A stretch of DNA of 64,000 nucleotides from Polaribacter pectinis (GCF_014352875.1 NZ_CP060695.1:341501-405500); one strand, 5' to 3'; positions 52,442 to 62,904 are shown, counted from the stretch's first letter. Translations and numbers: made by a program. The notes: generated by a model not told the origin, from the sequence alone.

Positions 52442-53605
52442 ATGAGTAAAATACTAATAATAGAAGACGAAGCAGCAATTAGAAGAGTTTTAACAAAAAT
52501 TATTTCTGAAGAAAATGATGCTTATAAGGTTGAAGAAGCAGAAGATGGTTTGTTAGGAATCGAAATGATAAAGAACAACGATTATGATTTAGTTTTATGC
52601 GATATTAAAATGCCAAAAATGGATGGTGTAGAGGTTTTAGAAAAAGCTAAAAAGATAAAACCAGAAATACCAATTGTTATGATTTCTGGTCACGGAGATC
52701 TAGATACAGCAGTTAATACAATGCGTTTAGGAGCTTTCGATTATATTTCTAAACCACCAGATTTAAACAGACTTTTAAATACAGTTAGGAATGCTTTAGA
52801 GAAAAAAGTGTTGGTTGTAGAAAATAAACGTTTAAAGAAAAAAGTTAGTAAGAACTACGAAATGATTGGAGATAGTGATGCAATTTCGCACATTAAAGAA
52901 ATCATAGAAAAGGTTGCAGCAACAGATGCAAGAGTTCTAATTACAGGACCAAATGGAACAGGAAAAGAACTAGTAGCACATTGGTTACACGAAAAATCAG
53001 ATAGAGTAAAAGCACCAATGATTGAAGTAAATTGTGCTGCCATTCCATCAGAACTAATAGAAAGCGAACTTTTTGGTCACGTTAAAGGTTCTTTTACCGG
53101 AGCAAATAAAGATAGGGCTGGTAAGTTTGAAGCTGCGAATGGTGGAACTATTTTCTTGGATGAAATAGGAGATATGAGTTTATCTGCTCAAGCAAAAGTG
53201 CTACGTGCTTTGCAAGAAAGTAGAATTTCTAGAGTAGGATCTGACAAAGACATAAAAGTTAACGTTAGAGTAGTGGCAGCAACAAATAAAAATTTAACAG
53301 AAGAAATTGCTGAAGGCAGATTTAGAGAAGATTTATATCACAGATTAGCTGTTATTTTAATTAAAGTACCAGCTTTAAATGAGAGAAGAGAAGATATTCC
53401 TTTATTAGTAGAATTTTTCGCTAATAAAATATCTAAAGAACAAGGTACACCCAAAAAGACATTTTCTTTAAATGCAATTAAATTATTGCAAGAATATGAT
53501 TGGACAGGGAATATTCGTGAATTAAGAAATGTAGTAGAACGTTTAATTATTTTAGGAGAAAAAGAAGTTTCAGAAAATGATGTAAAATTATTTGCTAGTA
53601 AATAG
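52442..53605 (+). CDS. NtrC-like sigma-54 activator without DNA-binding domain
   Basis: 387 aa. Receiver domain 1-120 with phospho-acceptor Asp54 in LVLCDIKMPKMDG and Lys in ISKPP; AAA+ domain with Walker A GPNGTGKE (170-177), GSFTGA at 217-222 (the sigma-54 contact loop, Ser instead of the usual Ala), Walker B GGTIFLDEIGDM and the arginine-finger region REDLYHRLAV. The protein ends with ENDVKLFASK right after the AAA+ lid: the Fis-type HTH that most NtrC proteins have is absent. It would activate sigma-54 promoters from solution or be targeted by a partner. The cognate kinase is not adjacent. Confidence 0.92.
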   Translation: MSKILIIEDEAAIRRVLTKIISEENDAYKVEEAEDGLLGIEMIKNNDYDLVLCDIKMPKMDGVEVLEKAKKIKPEIPIVMISGHGDLDTAVNTMRLGAFDYISKPPDLNRLLNTVRNALEKKVLVVENKRLKKKVSKNYEMIGDSDAISHIKEIIEKVAATDARVLITGPNGTGKELVAHWLHEKSDRVKAPMIEVNCAAIPSELIESELFGHVKGSFTGANKDRAGKFEAANGGTIFLDEIGDMSLSAQAKVLRALQESRISRVGSDKDIKVNVRVVAATNKNLTEEIAEGRFREDLYHRLAVILIKVPALNERREDIPLLVEFFANKISKEQGTPKKTFSLNAIKLLQEYDWTGNIRELRNVVERLIILGEKEVSENDVKLFASK

Positions 53606-53616
53606 TTAAAAAATAG

Positions 53617-54318
53617 ATGACCAAAAAATATATCTATTCGAATTTAACTATTAAAAACCGTTCTTTTTTTAAAAGATTCTCGCACAATAAACGTTTTCAG
53701 AAAGCTTTAGAACTAGTAAGTTTTAATGATGAAAGCTCTGTTTTAGATTTTGGAACTGGAGATGGATATTTTTTAAGTTTATTAAGAGAAAAAACCAAAG
53801 CAAAAATATCTGGTTATGAGCCTGTAGATGATATGTTTGAGCAATTAGAAAACAATATTTCTGATTCAAGTATCAACTTAATTAATAATTTAGAAAACGT
53901 TAGCGACAAATTTAATACAATTTATTGTTTAGAAGTTCTTGAGCATTTTTCTGAAGAATATCAATCTAAATTAATAAATGAAATAAAAAATAAGTTAAAA
54001 CCTAATGGTAAGATTGTAATTTCGGTTCCTGTGGAAGTTGGTTTTGCATCACTTTTAAAAAATATAGTACGAGTTTCTATTAGTCAGTTAGAGAGAGATA
54101 CCAATTTTAAGAATATTATAAAAGCCTTATTTTATAGGGATATACAAAGATCTAAAAAAGATAATTATTTCTTAACTCACATTGGTTTTAATTATAAAAA
54201 ATTAGAAAATGTATTTGAAAAAGAGAGTTTAAAGAGAATTAACAAAGTTTTTTCGCCATTAAGTTTTTTAAGAACCTTAAATACCCAAGTTTTTTATGTT
54301 TTAAAATTAAAAGAATAA
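53617..54318 (+). CDS. Class I SAM-dependent methyltransferase
   Basis: 233 aa. The SAM-binding motif SVLDFGTGDGYFLSLL is followed by acidic post-I ISGYEPVDDMF, motif IYCLEVLEHFSEEYQSKLINEI and KLKPNGKIVISVPVEVG. This places it with small-molecule or lipid-type class I methyltransferases. The substrate cannot be named. It starts 11 bp after the sigma-54 activator and may share its transcript. Confidence 0.88.
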   Translation: MTKKYIYSNLTIKNRSFFKRFSHNKRFQKALELVSFNDESSVLDFGTGDGYFLSLLREKTKAKISGYEPVDDMFEQLENNISDSSINLINNLENVSDKFNTIYCLEVLEHFSEEYQSKLINEIKNKLKPNGKIVISVPVEVGFASLLKNIVRVSISQLERDTNFKNIIKALFYRDIQRSKKDNYFLTHIGFNYKKLENVFEKESLKRINKVFSPLSFLRTLNTQVFYVLKLKE

Positions 54319-54371
54319 TGTTTATCAATTATTATTTAATTAGTAAATAAAACCAGGAATAAACTAAAAAA

Positions 54372-54399
54372 AAAAGCCACTTCATTAGAAGCGGCTTTT
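54372..54399 (-). terminator. Terminator of katG (also usable from the plus strand)
   Basis: Stem AAAAGCCACTTC with GAAGCGGCTTTT and a 4-nt loop; the one mismatch is a G-U pair in the minus-strand RNA, so the hairpin is better in the katG direction. A-run and T-run flank it. Confidence 0.8.
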
Positions 54400-54418
54400 T
54401 TTAATTAAGCTTTTAACT

Positions 54419-56644
<2,226 letters not shown>

Positions 56645-56660
56645 TTAAGTTTAATAATTT

Positions 56661-56693
56661 CAAATTTACAATTTTTTGAAACGCATTCATCAA
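56661..56693 (-). promoter_or_regulatory. katG promoter
   Basis: On the minus strand TTG (complement of 56691-56693), a 22-bp spacer and TAAATTTG (complement of 56661-56668), a fair match to the Bacteroidetes TTG / TAnnTTTG promoter. It is 29 bp from the katG start. Confidence 0.55.
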
Positions 56694-56847
56694 TTAGTTT
56701 TATTTATAGTTTTTATATTAAAATAGATTTTAATTATTTATTGTTGATTTCTTTAAATCTTATTTTAAGAATTTCTAACATAAATAAATCTTATTGTAAT
56801 ATAAAAAATAAAAGTTTTAGAGTTTTTTTTAGGCTGTATTTACAGTG

Positions 56848-56855
56848 TATATTTG
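56848..56855 (+). promoter_or_regulatory. -7 box of the ahpC operon
   Basis: TATATTTG (TAnnTTTG type), 42 bp before the ahpC start codon; no good TTG upstream. Confidence 0.5.
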
Positions 56856-56897
56856 TACCAGAAATAAAGAATATTTAACATTAAAAATTATATAAAA

Positions 56898-57539
56898 ATG
56901 GCAACAATAGTAGGTAAGAAATTTCCAGATTTAAATGTAGACGCAATGAATGAAATGGGTGATACATTTAAGGTAAATGTTTTAGAGGAAGCAGTTAATA
57001 ACAAGAAGAAAGTGTTATTATTTTGGTATCCTAAAGATTTTACATTTGTATGTCCTACAGAATTACATGCTTTTCAAGCAGCTTTAGGAGAATTCGAAAA
57101 AAGAAATACAGTTGTAATTGGTGCTTCTTGTGATACTCCAGAAGTACATTTTGCTTGGTTAAGCACTTCTAAAGATAATGGTGGAATTGAAGGTGTAACT
57201 TACCCAATTTTAGCAGACTCTAATCGTAATTTATCATCAATTTTAGGGATCTTAGATATTACAAACGAAACTTTTGATGAGGTTTCTCAAACAATTCAAG
57301 TTGAGGGAGATAATGTAACTTATAGAGCTACTTATTTAATTGACGAAGAAGGAACTGTTTTTCATGAAGGAATTAATCATATGCCAGTTGGTAGAAATGT
57401 AAATGAGTTTTTACGTTTAATTGATGCATATTCTCATGTTCAAACAAACGGAGAAGTTTGTCCAGCAAACTGGGAAGAAGGTAAAGATGCAATGTCGCCA
57501 AACGCAAAAGGTACAGCTGCATATTTAGCAAGTCATTAA
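56898..57539 (+). CDS. ahpC: Peroxiredoxin, AhpC/Prx1 type
   Basis: 213 aa typical 2-Cys peroxiredoxin. Peroxidatic Cys52 in DFTFVCPTELHAF and resolving Cys188 in NGEVCPANWEEG are in place, as is GGIEGVTYPILADSN. It reduces hydrogen peroxide and organic peroxides. A dedicated AhpF is missing; the thioredoxin-like gene 73 bp downstream, separated by a hairpin, is the probable reductant. Divergent from katG. Confidence 0.95.
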   Translation: MATIVGKKFPDLNVDAMNEMGDTFKVNVLEEAVNNKKKVLLFWYPKDFTFVCPTELHAFQAALGEFEKRNTVVIGASCDTPEVHFAWLSTSKDNGGIEGVTYPILADSNRNLSSILGILDITNETFDEVSQTIQVEGDNVTYRATYLIDEEGTVFHEGINHMPVGRNVNEFLRLIDAYSHVQTNGEVCPANWEEGKDAMSPNAKGTAAYLASH

Positions 57540-57546
57540 TAAATTA

Positions 57547-57597
57547 AAAAGGAAAACATTCGTGTTTGCGTTGGGGGACAAGAGCACGAATCCTTTT
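57547..57597 (+). repeat. Intergenic hairpin between ahpC and the thioredoxin gene
   Basis: ATTCGTG (57558-57564) pairs with CACGAAT (57585-57591), extended by AAAAGG/CCTTTT (57547-57552 with 57592-57597) with an AAAAC bulge on one side and a 20-nt G-rich loop. It begins 8 bp after the ahpC stop. It may act as partial terminator or RNA stability element, giving more AhpC than thioredoxin. Confidence 0.55.
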
Positions 57598-57612
57598 AAA
57601 AAATAAATAGTT

Positions 57613-57921
57613 ATGGTACAAGAATTAACAGAAGACAATTTACAAGTTATTGTAAATGGAAACGAAAAAGTAATTGTACAATACTCTGCAACATGGTGTG
57701 GAAATTGTAGAATTATGAAGCCAAAGTTTAAGAAATTGGCAACAGAAATGGATACAATTAAGTTTGTAATTGTTGATGCAGAAAAGTTTCCAGAAAGTAG
57801 AAAATTAGCAGACGTAAGTAATTTACCAACATTTGCAATTTTTGAAAATGGAGAAAAGAAAAATCAAACTCAAACGAACAAGTTTGATGTTTTAAAAGAT
57901 TTAGTTAACGAATTAGTTTAA
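57613..57921 (+). CDS. Thioredoxin-family protein with CGNC active site
   Basis: 102 aa thioredoxin fold. The active site is ATWCGNCRIMKP with Cys29 and Cys32, where CGPC is usual; cis-Pro is in VSNLPTFAIFENG. Asn for Pro in the middle of the motif changes the redox potential. Second gene of the ahpC operon and likely electron donor of the peroxiredoxin. The next gene starts 4 bp after its stop. Confidence 0.88.
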   Translation: MVQELTEDNLQVIVNGNEKVIVQYSATWCGNCRIMKPKFKKLATEMDTIKFVIVDAEKFPESRKLADVSNLPTFAIFENGEKKNQTQTNKFDVLKDLVNELV

Positions 57922-57924
57922 GTT

Positions 57925-58182
57925 ATGAAATTACCAGTAATTAAGCATTTGACTAGTTTTATTGAAGAAAACGATCAAGATTACGTTTTAGAAACGATTG
58001 AAACATTAGAGGCTTTAACTGAAGTTCCTTCATTAAAAGATGAAGAATTAGATGTTATTGGTGAGTTAATTTCTAATATGTATGGTGCTATTGAAGTAGA
58101 TAAAATGGTAAAAGAAGGTACACCTAAAAAAGATGCGTTAAATACTTTTATGAAACGTGTTTTAGGATCTATAGATAACTAA
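57925..58182 (+). CDS. Small acidic protein (DUF6952-like)
   Basis: 85 aa, helical and acidic, no Cys. MKLPVIKHLTSFIEENDQDYVLETIE and GELISNMYGAIEVDKMVKEG are the main recognisable parts. From memory a family of this kind (DUF6952) goes with the thioredoxin gene in flavobacterial ahpC loci. Function unknown. Last gene of the operon, followed by a strong terminator. Confidence 0.72.
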   Translation: MKLPVIKHLTSFIEENDQDYVLETIETLEALTEVPSLKDEELDVIGELISNMYGAIEVDKMVKEGTPKKDALNTFMKRVLGSIDN

Positions 58183-58203
58183 CTTTAGTTAATATAATTT
58201 TAC

Positions 58204-58232
58204 AAATCCCAAGTTTTATTAACTTGGGATTT
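58204..58232 (+). terminator. Terminator of the ahpC operon
   Basis: Perfect 12-bp stem AAATCCCAAGTT with AACTTGGGATTT, 5-nt loop, followed by T4. Confidence 0.9.
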
Positions 58233-58234
58233 TT

Positions 58235-59014
58235 TTATGCTTGGTGATTTTTAATAATAAAGTTTGCCATTTCTTTACCCCAAACTTGGTACGTTAATTC
58301 AGATGGATGTACACCATCACTAAAATAAATTTTAGAATCGTTATTTGGTAAAGAATGTCTTTCACTCCAGGTTTTTAACGTTACAATTTCTGAATTGTAA
58401 AAGGCATTTTCTTTTGTGTCTGTTGTAACTTTTAATCGTTTACCTAAAATTTCTACTAAATTGCCAATCACAAATTTTATGGCTTTTGTAAATGCAGGAA
58501 ACTCTTTTATTGGTGGCATATTTGTAAAATAAATAGGAGTTTTCGGGAATTTATTCTGAATTTTATTAATTAAGTTTTCAATATCATTTACCCATTTATT
58601 AGGAGAATTTAAAGTAAAAGCATCATTTCCACCCATTCCAATTACAATAATATCAGCTTTTGTTTCTTCAATTTTTGGAATGATATTTTTAGAAACTTGT
58701 TTTACAGTAAAACCACTTTTGGCATACACTCGCCAATTAATATTACATTGTAACTCTGTAGAAAGTGTATTTGCTAAAGCACCTGTAAATCCGTTTTTAT
58801 GAAAATCGACACCAACTCCAGCAATAGTACTTTCACCAATAGATAAAATGTTTAAAGTGTTTTTGAAATTACCATTTACAAAACCTTTTGGTTCTTTTGC
58901 TTCAGGTAGTTTTGGTACTTTTTTTCTAATATTTTTTCCTTGAAAAAGTAAAATAGGTAAAAGTGGAATGGAAATTACACAACCTAAAAAATAACGAAGT
59001 TTACTATTCATCAT
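58235..59014 (-). CDS. SGNH/GDSL-type hydrolase
   Basis: 259 aa if started at the ATG at 59014 (59029 is also possible and gives 264 aa). One N-terminal hydrophobic segment (FLGCVISIPLLPILLF) anchors it. Catalytic blocks of the SGNH group: LSIGESTIAGVG with the nucleophile Ser in GES, IIVIGMGGNDAF with GGND, and the closing DGVHPS with Asp and His. It is a periplasmic or membrane-bound esterase of unknown substrate. The ATG at 59014 overlaps the end of the small basic gene, so that the two are coupled. Confidence 0.85.
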   Translation of the reverse strand: MMNSKLRYFLGCVISIPLLPILLFQGKNIRKKVPKLPEAKEPKGFVNGNFKNTLNILSIGESTIAGVGVDFHKNGFTGALANTLSTELQCNINWRVYAKSGFTVKQVSKNIIPKIEETKADIIVIGMGGNDAFTLNSPNKWVNDIENLINKIQNKFPKTPIYFTNMPPIKEFPAFTKAIKFVIGNLVEILGKRLKVTTDTKENAFYNSEIVTLKTWSERHSLPNNDSKIYFSDGVHPSELTYQVWGKEMANFIIKNHQA

Positions 59015-59165
59015 TATTTTTTTCTTCATTAACCTTTTTAATAATTGCCTTTAAACGCTCTTTGTGTAGCTGTTTTTCTAACTTCACTTTATTGATTTTT
59101 CGATTCATCAATTTAGTGTGTTTAGCTTTATTGAGTGTGTTTTTCGCTTTTCCTTTTTTAGGCAT
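59004..59165 (-). CDS. Small basic protein, 53 aa
   Basis: Short frame from ATG 59165 to TAG 59004-59006, 53 residues and about one third Lys plus Arg: MPKKGKAKNTLNKAKHTKLM, followed by NRKINKVKLEKQLHKERLK and an acidic tail (NEEKNNDE). I recall closely similar small proteins in other flavobacteria. The frame ends inside the SGNH gene start (overlap of about 11 bp), which suggests an operon. The composition fits an RNA- or ribosome-binding protein; this is inference only. Confidence 0.7.
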   Translation of the reverse strand: MPKKGKAKNTLNKAKHTKLMNRKINKVKLEKQLHKERLKAIIKKVNEEKNNDE

Positions 59166-59304
59166 TTTTAATGGTTGGATTTTGAAGATTCGCTAACGGT
59201 CTTGTATATGGCTCGTAGCGTGATTTTATACTAAATTAATAAATAATTACTGACAAAGAAAATCCGAGAGGATTTTCGCAAGTAAGCAAAAAGCCAGCAA
59301 TAAA
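59166..59304. repeat. Flavobacterial intergenic repeat, 3' side of the pentapeptide gene
   Basis: Contains CGCTAACGGTCTTGTATATG followed by GCTCGTAGCG, with CGCTA/TAGCG as ends of an inverted repeat, and AAAATCC-GAGA-GGATTTT. From memory this kind of sequence occurs in many copies in flavobacterial genomes around single accessory genes. It seems to run into the last codons of the pentapeptide gene. Confidence 0.5.
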
Positions 59305-59910
59305 TTATATATGTTGTTGGCTGTAGTAATTTGTACAGTTTTCTTTCGTTAATAATTCTCCATTATATTCAACTTTTTCAAATCCAGCATTATCAAAACG
59401 TACTTGCGAAATTTTTGCTTTATTCAAATTTACATTATTCAAAACTGTGTCATAAAAACAAGCACCTTCTAAATTAGCGTTTTCAAAATTCACATTCTTA
59501 AATTTTGTTCCTCTAAAATTAACTCCACTTAAATCAGAGTTGCTAAAATCACAATCTGTAATTGTTGATTCTTTTATTTCAATTGGACTTAAAAAAGAAT
59601 TTTTAAAATTACAGTTTTTTAAAAACACATTATTCATTTCTGAAACACTCCAATATGAAAATTGATATTTATTTAGAAAATTGATGTTTTCAAAATTTCC
59701 ATTTTCCGATGTTATGTTACTAAAATCACAACTATTTTCAATAACAACATTCTTTAAATTACAATTTGATAAATTTGCTCTATTGAAGTCAATTTTTATA
59801 AAACTTAAATTGTTCAAGTCGATATTTTTCAAGTCTAAACCTTTGAAGTTAATCCTTTGATTTCTTGGTTTAGCAATAATTTTTATTATTTCTTTTCTAT
59901 TTAAATCCAT
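59305..59910 (-). CDS. Pentapeptide-repeat protein
   Basis: 201 aa made almost only of A(D/N)LXX-type repeats, with the central Leu/Phe every fifth residue: FKGLDLKNIDLNNLSFIKIDF, RANLSNCNLKNVVIENSC, NFKNSFLSPIEIK, CDFSNSDLSGVNFRGTKF, VNFENANLEGACF. About 30 repeats would fold into a square beta-helix of two blocks, with an interruption near residues 80-95. No signal or membrane segment. Some relatives protect gyrase from quinolones, but most have unknown function, and nothing here points to gyrase. It is flanked by repeat DNA and looks like an acquired single gene. Confidence 0.85.
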   Translation of the reverse strand: MDLNRKEIIKIIAKPRNQRINFKGLDLKNIDLNNLSFIKIDFNRANLSNCNLKNVVIENSCDFSNITSENGNFENINFLNKYQFSYWSVSEMNNVFLKNCNFKNSFLSPIEIKESTITDCDFSNSDLSGVNFRGTKFKNVNFENANLEGACFYDTVLNNVNLNKAKISQVRFDNAGFEKVEYNGELLTKENCTNYYSQQHI

Positions 59911-60010
59911 TTCGATTTTTTTATTACAGCCAACTTTAATGATAAGGTGAGTTTTTAATTCACTTTATGATGAGTTAGCGAAGTTAATTTTTTTCAAGCC
60001 AACAAACAAA

Positions 60011-60514
60011 CTAAACTAATTCCCTAAAAGTATCAATTTGAGTTTTAGCATCTTCATCAATTTCATCACCAGAAAACCAAGCATGTGTGTCTCCTAGATA
60101 ATTCATTCCTAAATAATTGGCGCTTTCTATAAATGGCATTGTAAAACCAACTTTTAAATCGTTTGCTGTAGAGTTACTAATCATTGCCATGTTTTTACCA
60201 CGTAATTGTTTGCCAAGTTCTTTTTTGTAATGCAATAAATCGGACATTCGATCAAAAAAATCTTTTAGAATTCCACTCATGCTATACCAATACACAGGAG
60301 TTGCAAAAATTATGGTATCGTAATTCGCTATTATTTCTTCCATTAAAGGGAGAAAATCATCAGCAGCATTTGCAAAATCATAATCAAAAGGACCAATATT
60401 TTTTGTTTTTAAATCCACAACATCAAACTGATTGTTTTTGTTTAGATAATTTATAACTTTATGTGTGTTTCCTAAACTTTTAGAACTTCCTTGTATAATT
60501 ATTGTTTTATTCAT
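60011..60514 (-). CDS. NADPH-dependent FMN reductase / flavodoxin-like protein
   Basis: 167 aa. The flavodoxin-like FMN site is visible: IIQGSSKSLGNTHKVINYL for the phosphate loop and IIFATPVYWYSMSGILKDFFDRM for the flavin ring, typical for the NADPH-dependent FMN reductase and NAD(P)H quinone oxidoreductase families. It reduces a quinone, flavin or azo compound; the exact substrate cannot be told. Single gene. Confidence 0.85.
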   Translation of the reverse strand: MNKTIIIQGSSKSLGNTHKVINYLNKNNQFDVVDLKTKNIGPFDYDFANAADDFLPLMEEIIANYDTIIFATPVYWYSMSGILKDFFDRMSDLLHYKKELGKQLRGKNMAMISNSTANDLKVGFTMPFIESANYLGMNYLGDTHAWFSGDEIDEDAKTQIDTFRELV

Positions 60515-60638
60515 TTTATAAAAGTCAGTCTTTAAAATCGATTTTTTATGAAATAATTATCATTTTAATTGATAAATGCTAAGAGAAAACCAATAGATAA
60601 ACCACTATTTTTTTTATCTTTAGGAATTAATTAGCAGG

Positions 60639-61496
60639 ATGATGAAATTAGAGAAATACAAAGTAAATAACACCATTAAATTAAAAGATTTCAATACAAA
60701 AGAAGTCGAAGAAAATGCTAAAAAAGCACTAAATAAAGTCAGTAAAAAGTTAGCGAAATTACAAAACACCATGTATGCAGAAGGCAAATATAGTGCGTTA
60801 ATTTGCTTACAAGGAATGGATACTTCTGGTAAAGACAGCTTAATTAGAGAGGTTTTTAAAGAATTTAATGCACGTGGTGTAGAGGTACACAGTTTTAAAG
60901 TACCTACAGAATTAGAGTTGCAACACGATTTTTTATGGCGCCATTATATTGCATTGCCAGCCAAAGGAAAAGTGGCTGTTTTTAACAGAACACATTACGA
61001 AAATGTTTTGGTAACAAGAGTGCATCCTGGTTATATTTTTGGTGAAAATATTCCGTCTGTAAAAAGTTTAGACGATTTAGACGATGCTTTTTATCATGAT
61101 AGAATGGACAGAATTAACGATTTCGAAAATCATTTGGTTAAAAACGGAACTATTGTTTTAAAGTTCTTTTTAAATTTATCTAAAGACGAACAAAAAAATA
61201 GACTATTAAGACGATTAAATATTCCTGAAAAGAATTGGAAATTTTCTGCGGGAGATCTAAAAGAACGCAAATTGTGGGATAAATATCAATTCTGTTATGA
61301 AGATTTATTAAATAGAACTTCTAAAGAAAATGCACCTTGGTTTATAATTCCTGCAGATGATAAGCCAACTGCTAGATTAATTTTAGCAGAAATTTTACTA
61401 GAGGAATTAAAAAAGTATAATTTTAAAGAACCTTCATTGCCAGCCAAAATGCAAGCACAAGTAGAAGAATTTAAAGCACAATTAAATAACGAATAA
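60639..61496 (+). CDS. PPK2-family polyphosphate kinase
   Basis: 285 aa (ATG at 60639 or 60642). The PPK2 Walker A ICLQGMDTSGKDSLIREVF, the Lys/Arg-rich FLWRHYIALPAKGKVAVFNRTHYENVLVTRVHPGY with Walker B-like FNRTHYE and the lid KNRLLRRLNIPEKNWKFS are in place. Single-domain enzymes of this length use polyphosphate to phosphorylate AMP or ADP; which of these cannot be settled by eye. The DEDDh exonuclease gene starts 4 bp after the stop. Confidence 0.9.
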   Translation: MMKLEKYKVNNTIKLKDFNTKEVEENAKKALNKVSKKLAKLQNTMYAEGKYSALICLQGMDTSGKDSLIREVFKEFNARGVEVHSFKVPTELELQHDFLWRHYIALPAKGKVAVFNRTHYENVLVTRVHPGYIFGENIPSVKSLDDLDDAFYHDRMDRINDFENHLVKNGTIVLKFFLNLSKDEQKNRLLRRLNIPEKNWKFSAGDLKERKLWDKYQFCYEDLLNRTSKENAPWFIIPADDKPTARLILAEILLEELKKYNFKEPSLPAKMQAQVEEFKAQLNNE

Positions 61497-61500
61497 GTTA

Positions 61501-62328
61501 ATGGAATTAGATTTAAAAAAACCAATCGTATTTTTCGATTTAGAAACAACAGGAGTTAATATTGCTTCAGATAGAATTGTAGAAATTGCAATTTTAAAGG
61601 TTTTTCCTAACGGAAATAAAGAAAGTAAAACTTGGTTGGTAAACCCAGAAATAGAAATTCCACAAGGAGCAATAGATGTACATGGAATTACCAATGAAAA
61701 AGTGGTTACAGAACCAACTTTTAAAGAATTGGCAAGCGAAGTAAGTAAAATGATTGAAGGTTGCGATTTGGCAGGTTTTAACTCTAATAGATTCGATATT
61801 CCACTTTTAGCAGAAGAATTAATGCGTGCTGGAATCGATTTTGATATGAAAAATAGAAAAGCAATTGACGTGCAAGTTATTTTTCATAAAAAAGAACAAA
61901 GAACTTTAAGTGCTGGCTATCAATTTTACTGCGGAAAAGAATTGGAAGGCGCACATGGAGCAGAAGCAGATACCAATGCAACGTATGAAATTTTGTTAGC
62001 GCAAGTAGACAAATACGAAGATATTGGAAATTCTGTAGATGCTTTAAGCGAATTTTCAACACATGGTGAAAGAGCAGATTTTGCAGGTTTTATTTTGATG
62101 AATGAAGAAAAACAAGAAATTTTCTCTTTCGGAAAATACAAAGGAAGAACTGTAGAAGAAGTATTTAAAGAAAATCCTGGGTATAATAATTGGATTCAGA
62201 ATGCAGATTTTCCTCTTTATACAAAAAAGGTTTTAAAAGAAATAAAAGAAAGAATGTCTGCTCCAAAAGACACCATGTCTGAAGCAGATAAGTTACAGGC
62301 TTTGCAGCAGAAGTTTAATTTACGATAG
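61501..62328 (+). CDS. DnaQ-like 3'-5' exonuclease
   Basis: 275 aa. The DEDDh residues are present: Asp13 and Glu15 in VFFDLETTGVN, Asp in FNSNRFDIPLLAEEL, His and Asp in HGAEADTNATYEI; VHGITNEKV is also typical. A C-terminal segment with FGKYKGRTVEEVFKENPGYNNWIQN resembles the small domain of DUF3820/quorum-type exonuclease extensions. It degrades DNA or RNA ends; not an obvious polymerase subunit because the polymerase-contact part is different. Co-transcribed with PPK2. Confidence 0.88.
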   Translation: MELDLKKPIVFFDLETTGVNIASDRIVEIAILKVFPNGNKESKTWLVNPEIEIPQGAIDVHGITNEKVVTEPTFKELASEVSKMIEGCDLAGFNSNRFDIPLLAEELMRAGIDFDMKNRKAIDVQVIFHKKEQRTLSAGYQFYCGKELEGAHGAEADTNATYEILLAQVDKYEDIGNSVDALSEFSTHGERADFAGFILMNEEKQEIFSFGKYKGRTVEEVFKENPGYNNWIQNADFPLYTKKVLKEIKERMSAPKDTMSEADKLQALQQKFNLR

Positions 62329-62380
62329 ATTTTTAGATTTATAGTAAGTCTAAATATCTAACAGTTTAAATATCTAAAAC

Positions 62381-62866
62381 ATGTTTACAGCATATAAAAA
62401 TTTACCAAATAATTCTCGAGTTTGGATTTATCAATCTGACAGGGAGTTTACAAATAAAGAAATCGAGTTTATTTCAGCAAAAGCAGAAGAATTCATTAAT
62501 CAATGGACGCGTCATGGAGACGATTTAAAAGGATCATTTACCATAAAGTACAATCAGTTTTTAGTATTGGCAGTAGATGAAAGTTTTAATAACGTATCTG
62601 GTTGTTCTATAGATAGTTCTGTTCGTTTTATTCAGCAATTAGAAAATGAATTACAGTTAGATTTAATGAACAAAATGAATGTTACTTTTAAAGATAATGA
62701 CACGATTAATTTAGTGAAATTGTCTGATTTTCAGAATTTTGCAAAAGAAAGAAAAGTAACCTCGGAAACCATTGTTTTTAATAATATGGTAAATTCTAAA
62801 GAAGAATTTGAAAACAATTGGGAAGTTCCTGCAAAAGAAAGTTGGCACAAACGCTTTTTGGTATAA
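62381..62866 (+). CDS. Conserved Bacteroidetes protein of unknown function
   Basis: 161 aa cytoplasmic protein. Recognisable parts are NNSRVWIYQSDREFTNKE, EEFINQWTRHGDDLKGSF, GCSIDSSVRFIQQLE and the end VPAKESWHKRFL. From memory homologues are labelled ABC transporter ATPase in databases, but there is no Walker motif, so the label is wrong. The Cys in SGCSIDSSV and the WTRHGDDL motif are candidates for a functional site. It is 52 bp from the exonuclease gene. Confidence 0.75.
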   Translation: MFTAYKNLPNNSRVWIYQSDREFTNKEIEFISAKAEEFINQWTRHGDDLKGSFTIKYNQFLVLAVDESFNNVSGCSIDSSVRFIQQLENELQLDLMNKMNVTFKDNDTINLVKLSDFQNFAKERKVTSETIVFNNMVNSKEEFENNWEVPAKESWHKRFLV

Positions 62867-62904
62867 CTTTTGATTTTAGATTACAGCATTAAGTTAACAA
62901 ACAA

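Noticed and set aside
58963..59196. Plus-strand frame opposite the small basic gene
   Set aside because: It is the antisense of the SGNH start and of the 53-aa protein, which has the better composition and synteny.
62381..62866. Database-style name ABC transporter ATPase
   Set aside because: No Walker A, signature or Walker B motif is present in the 161 residues.
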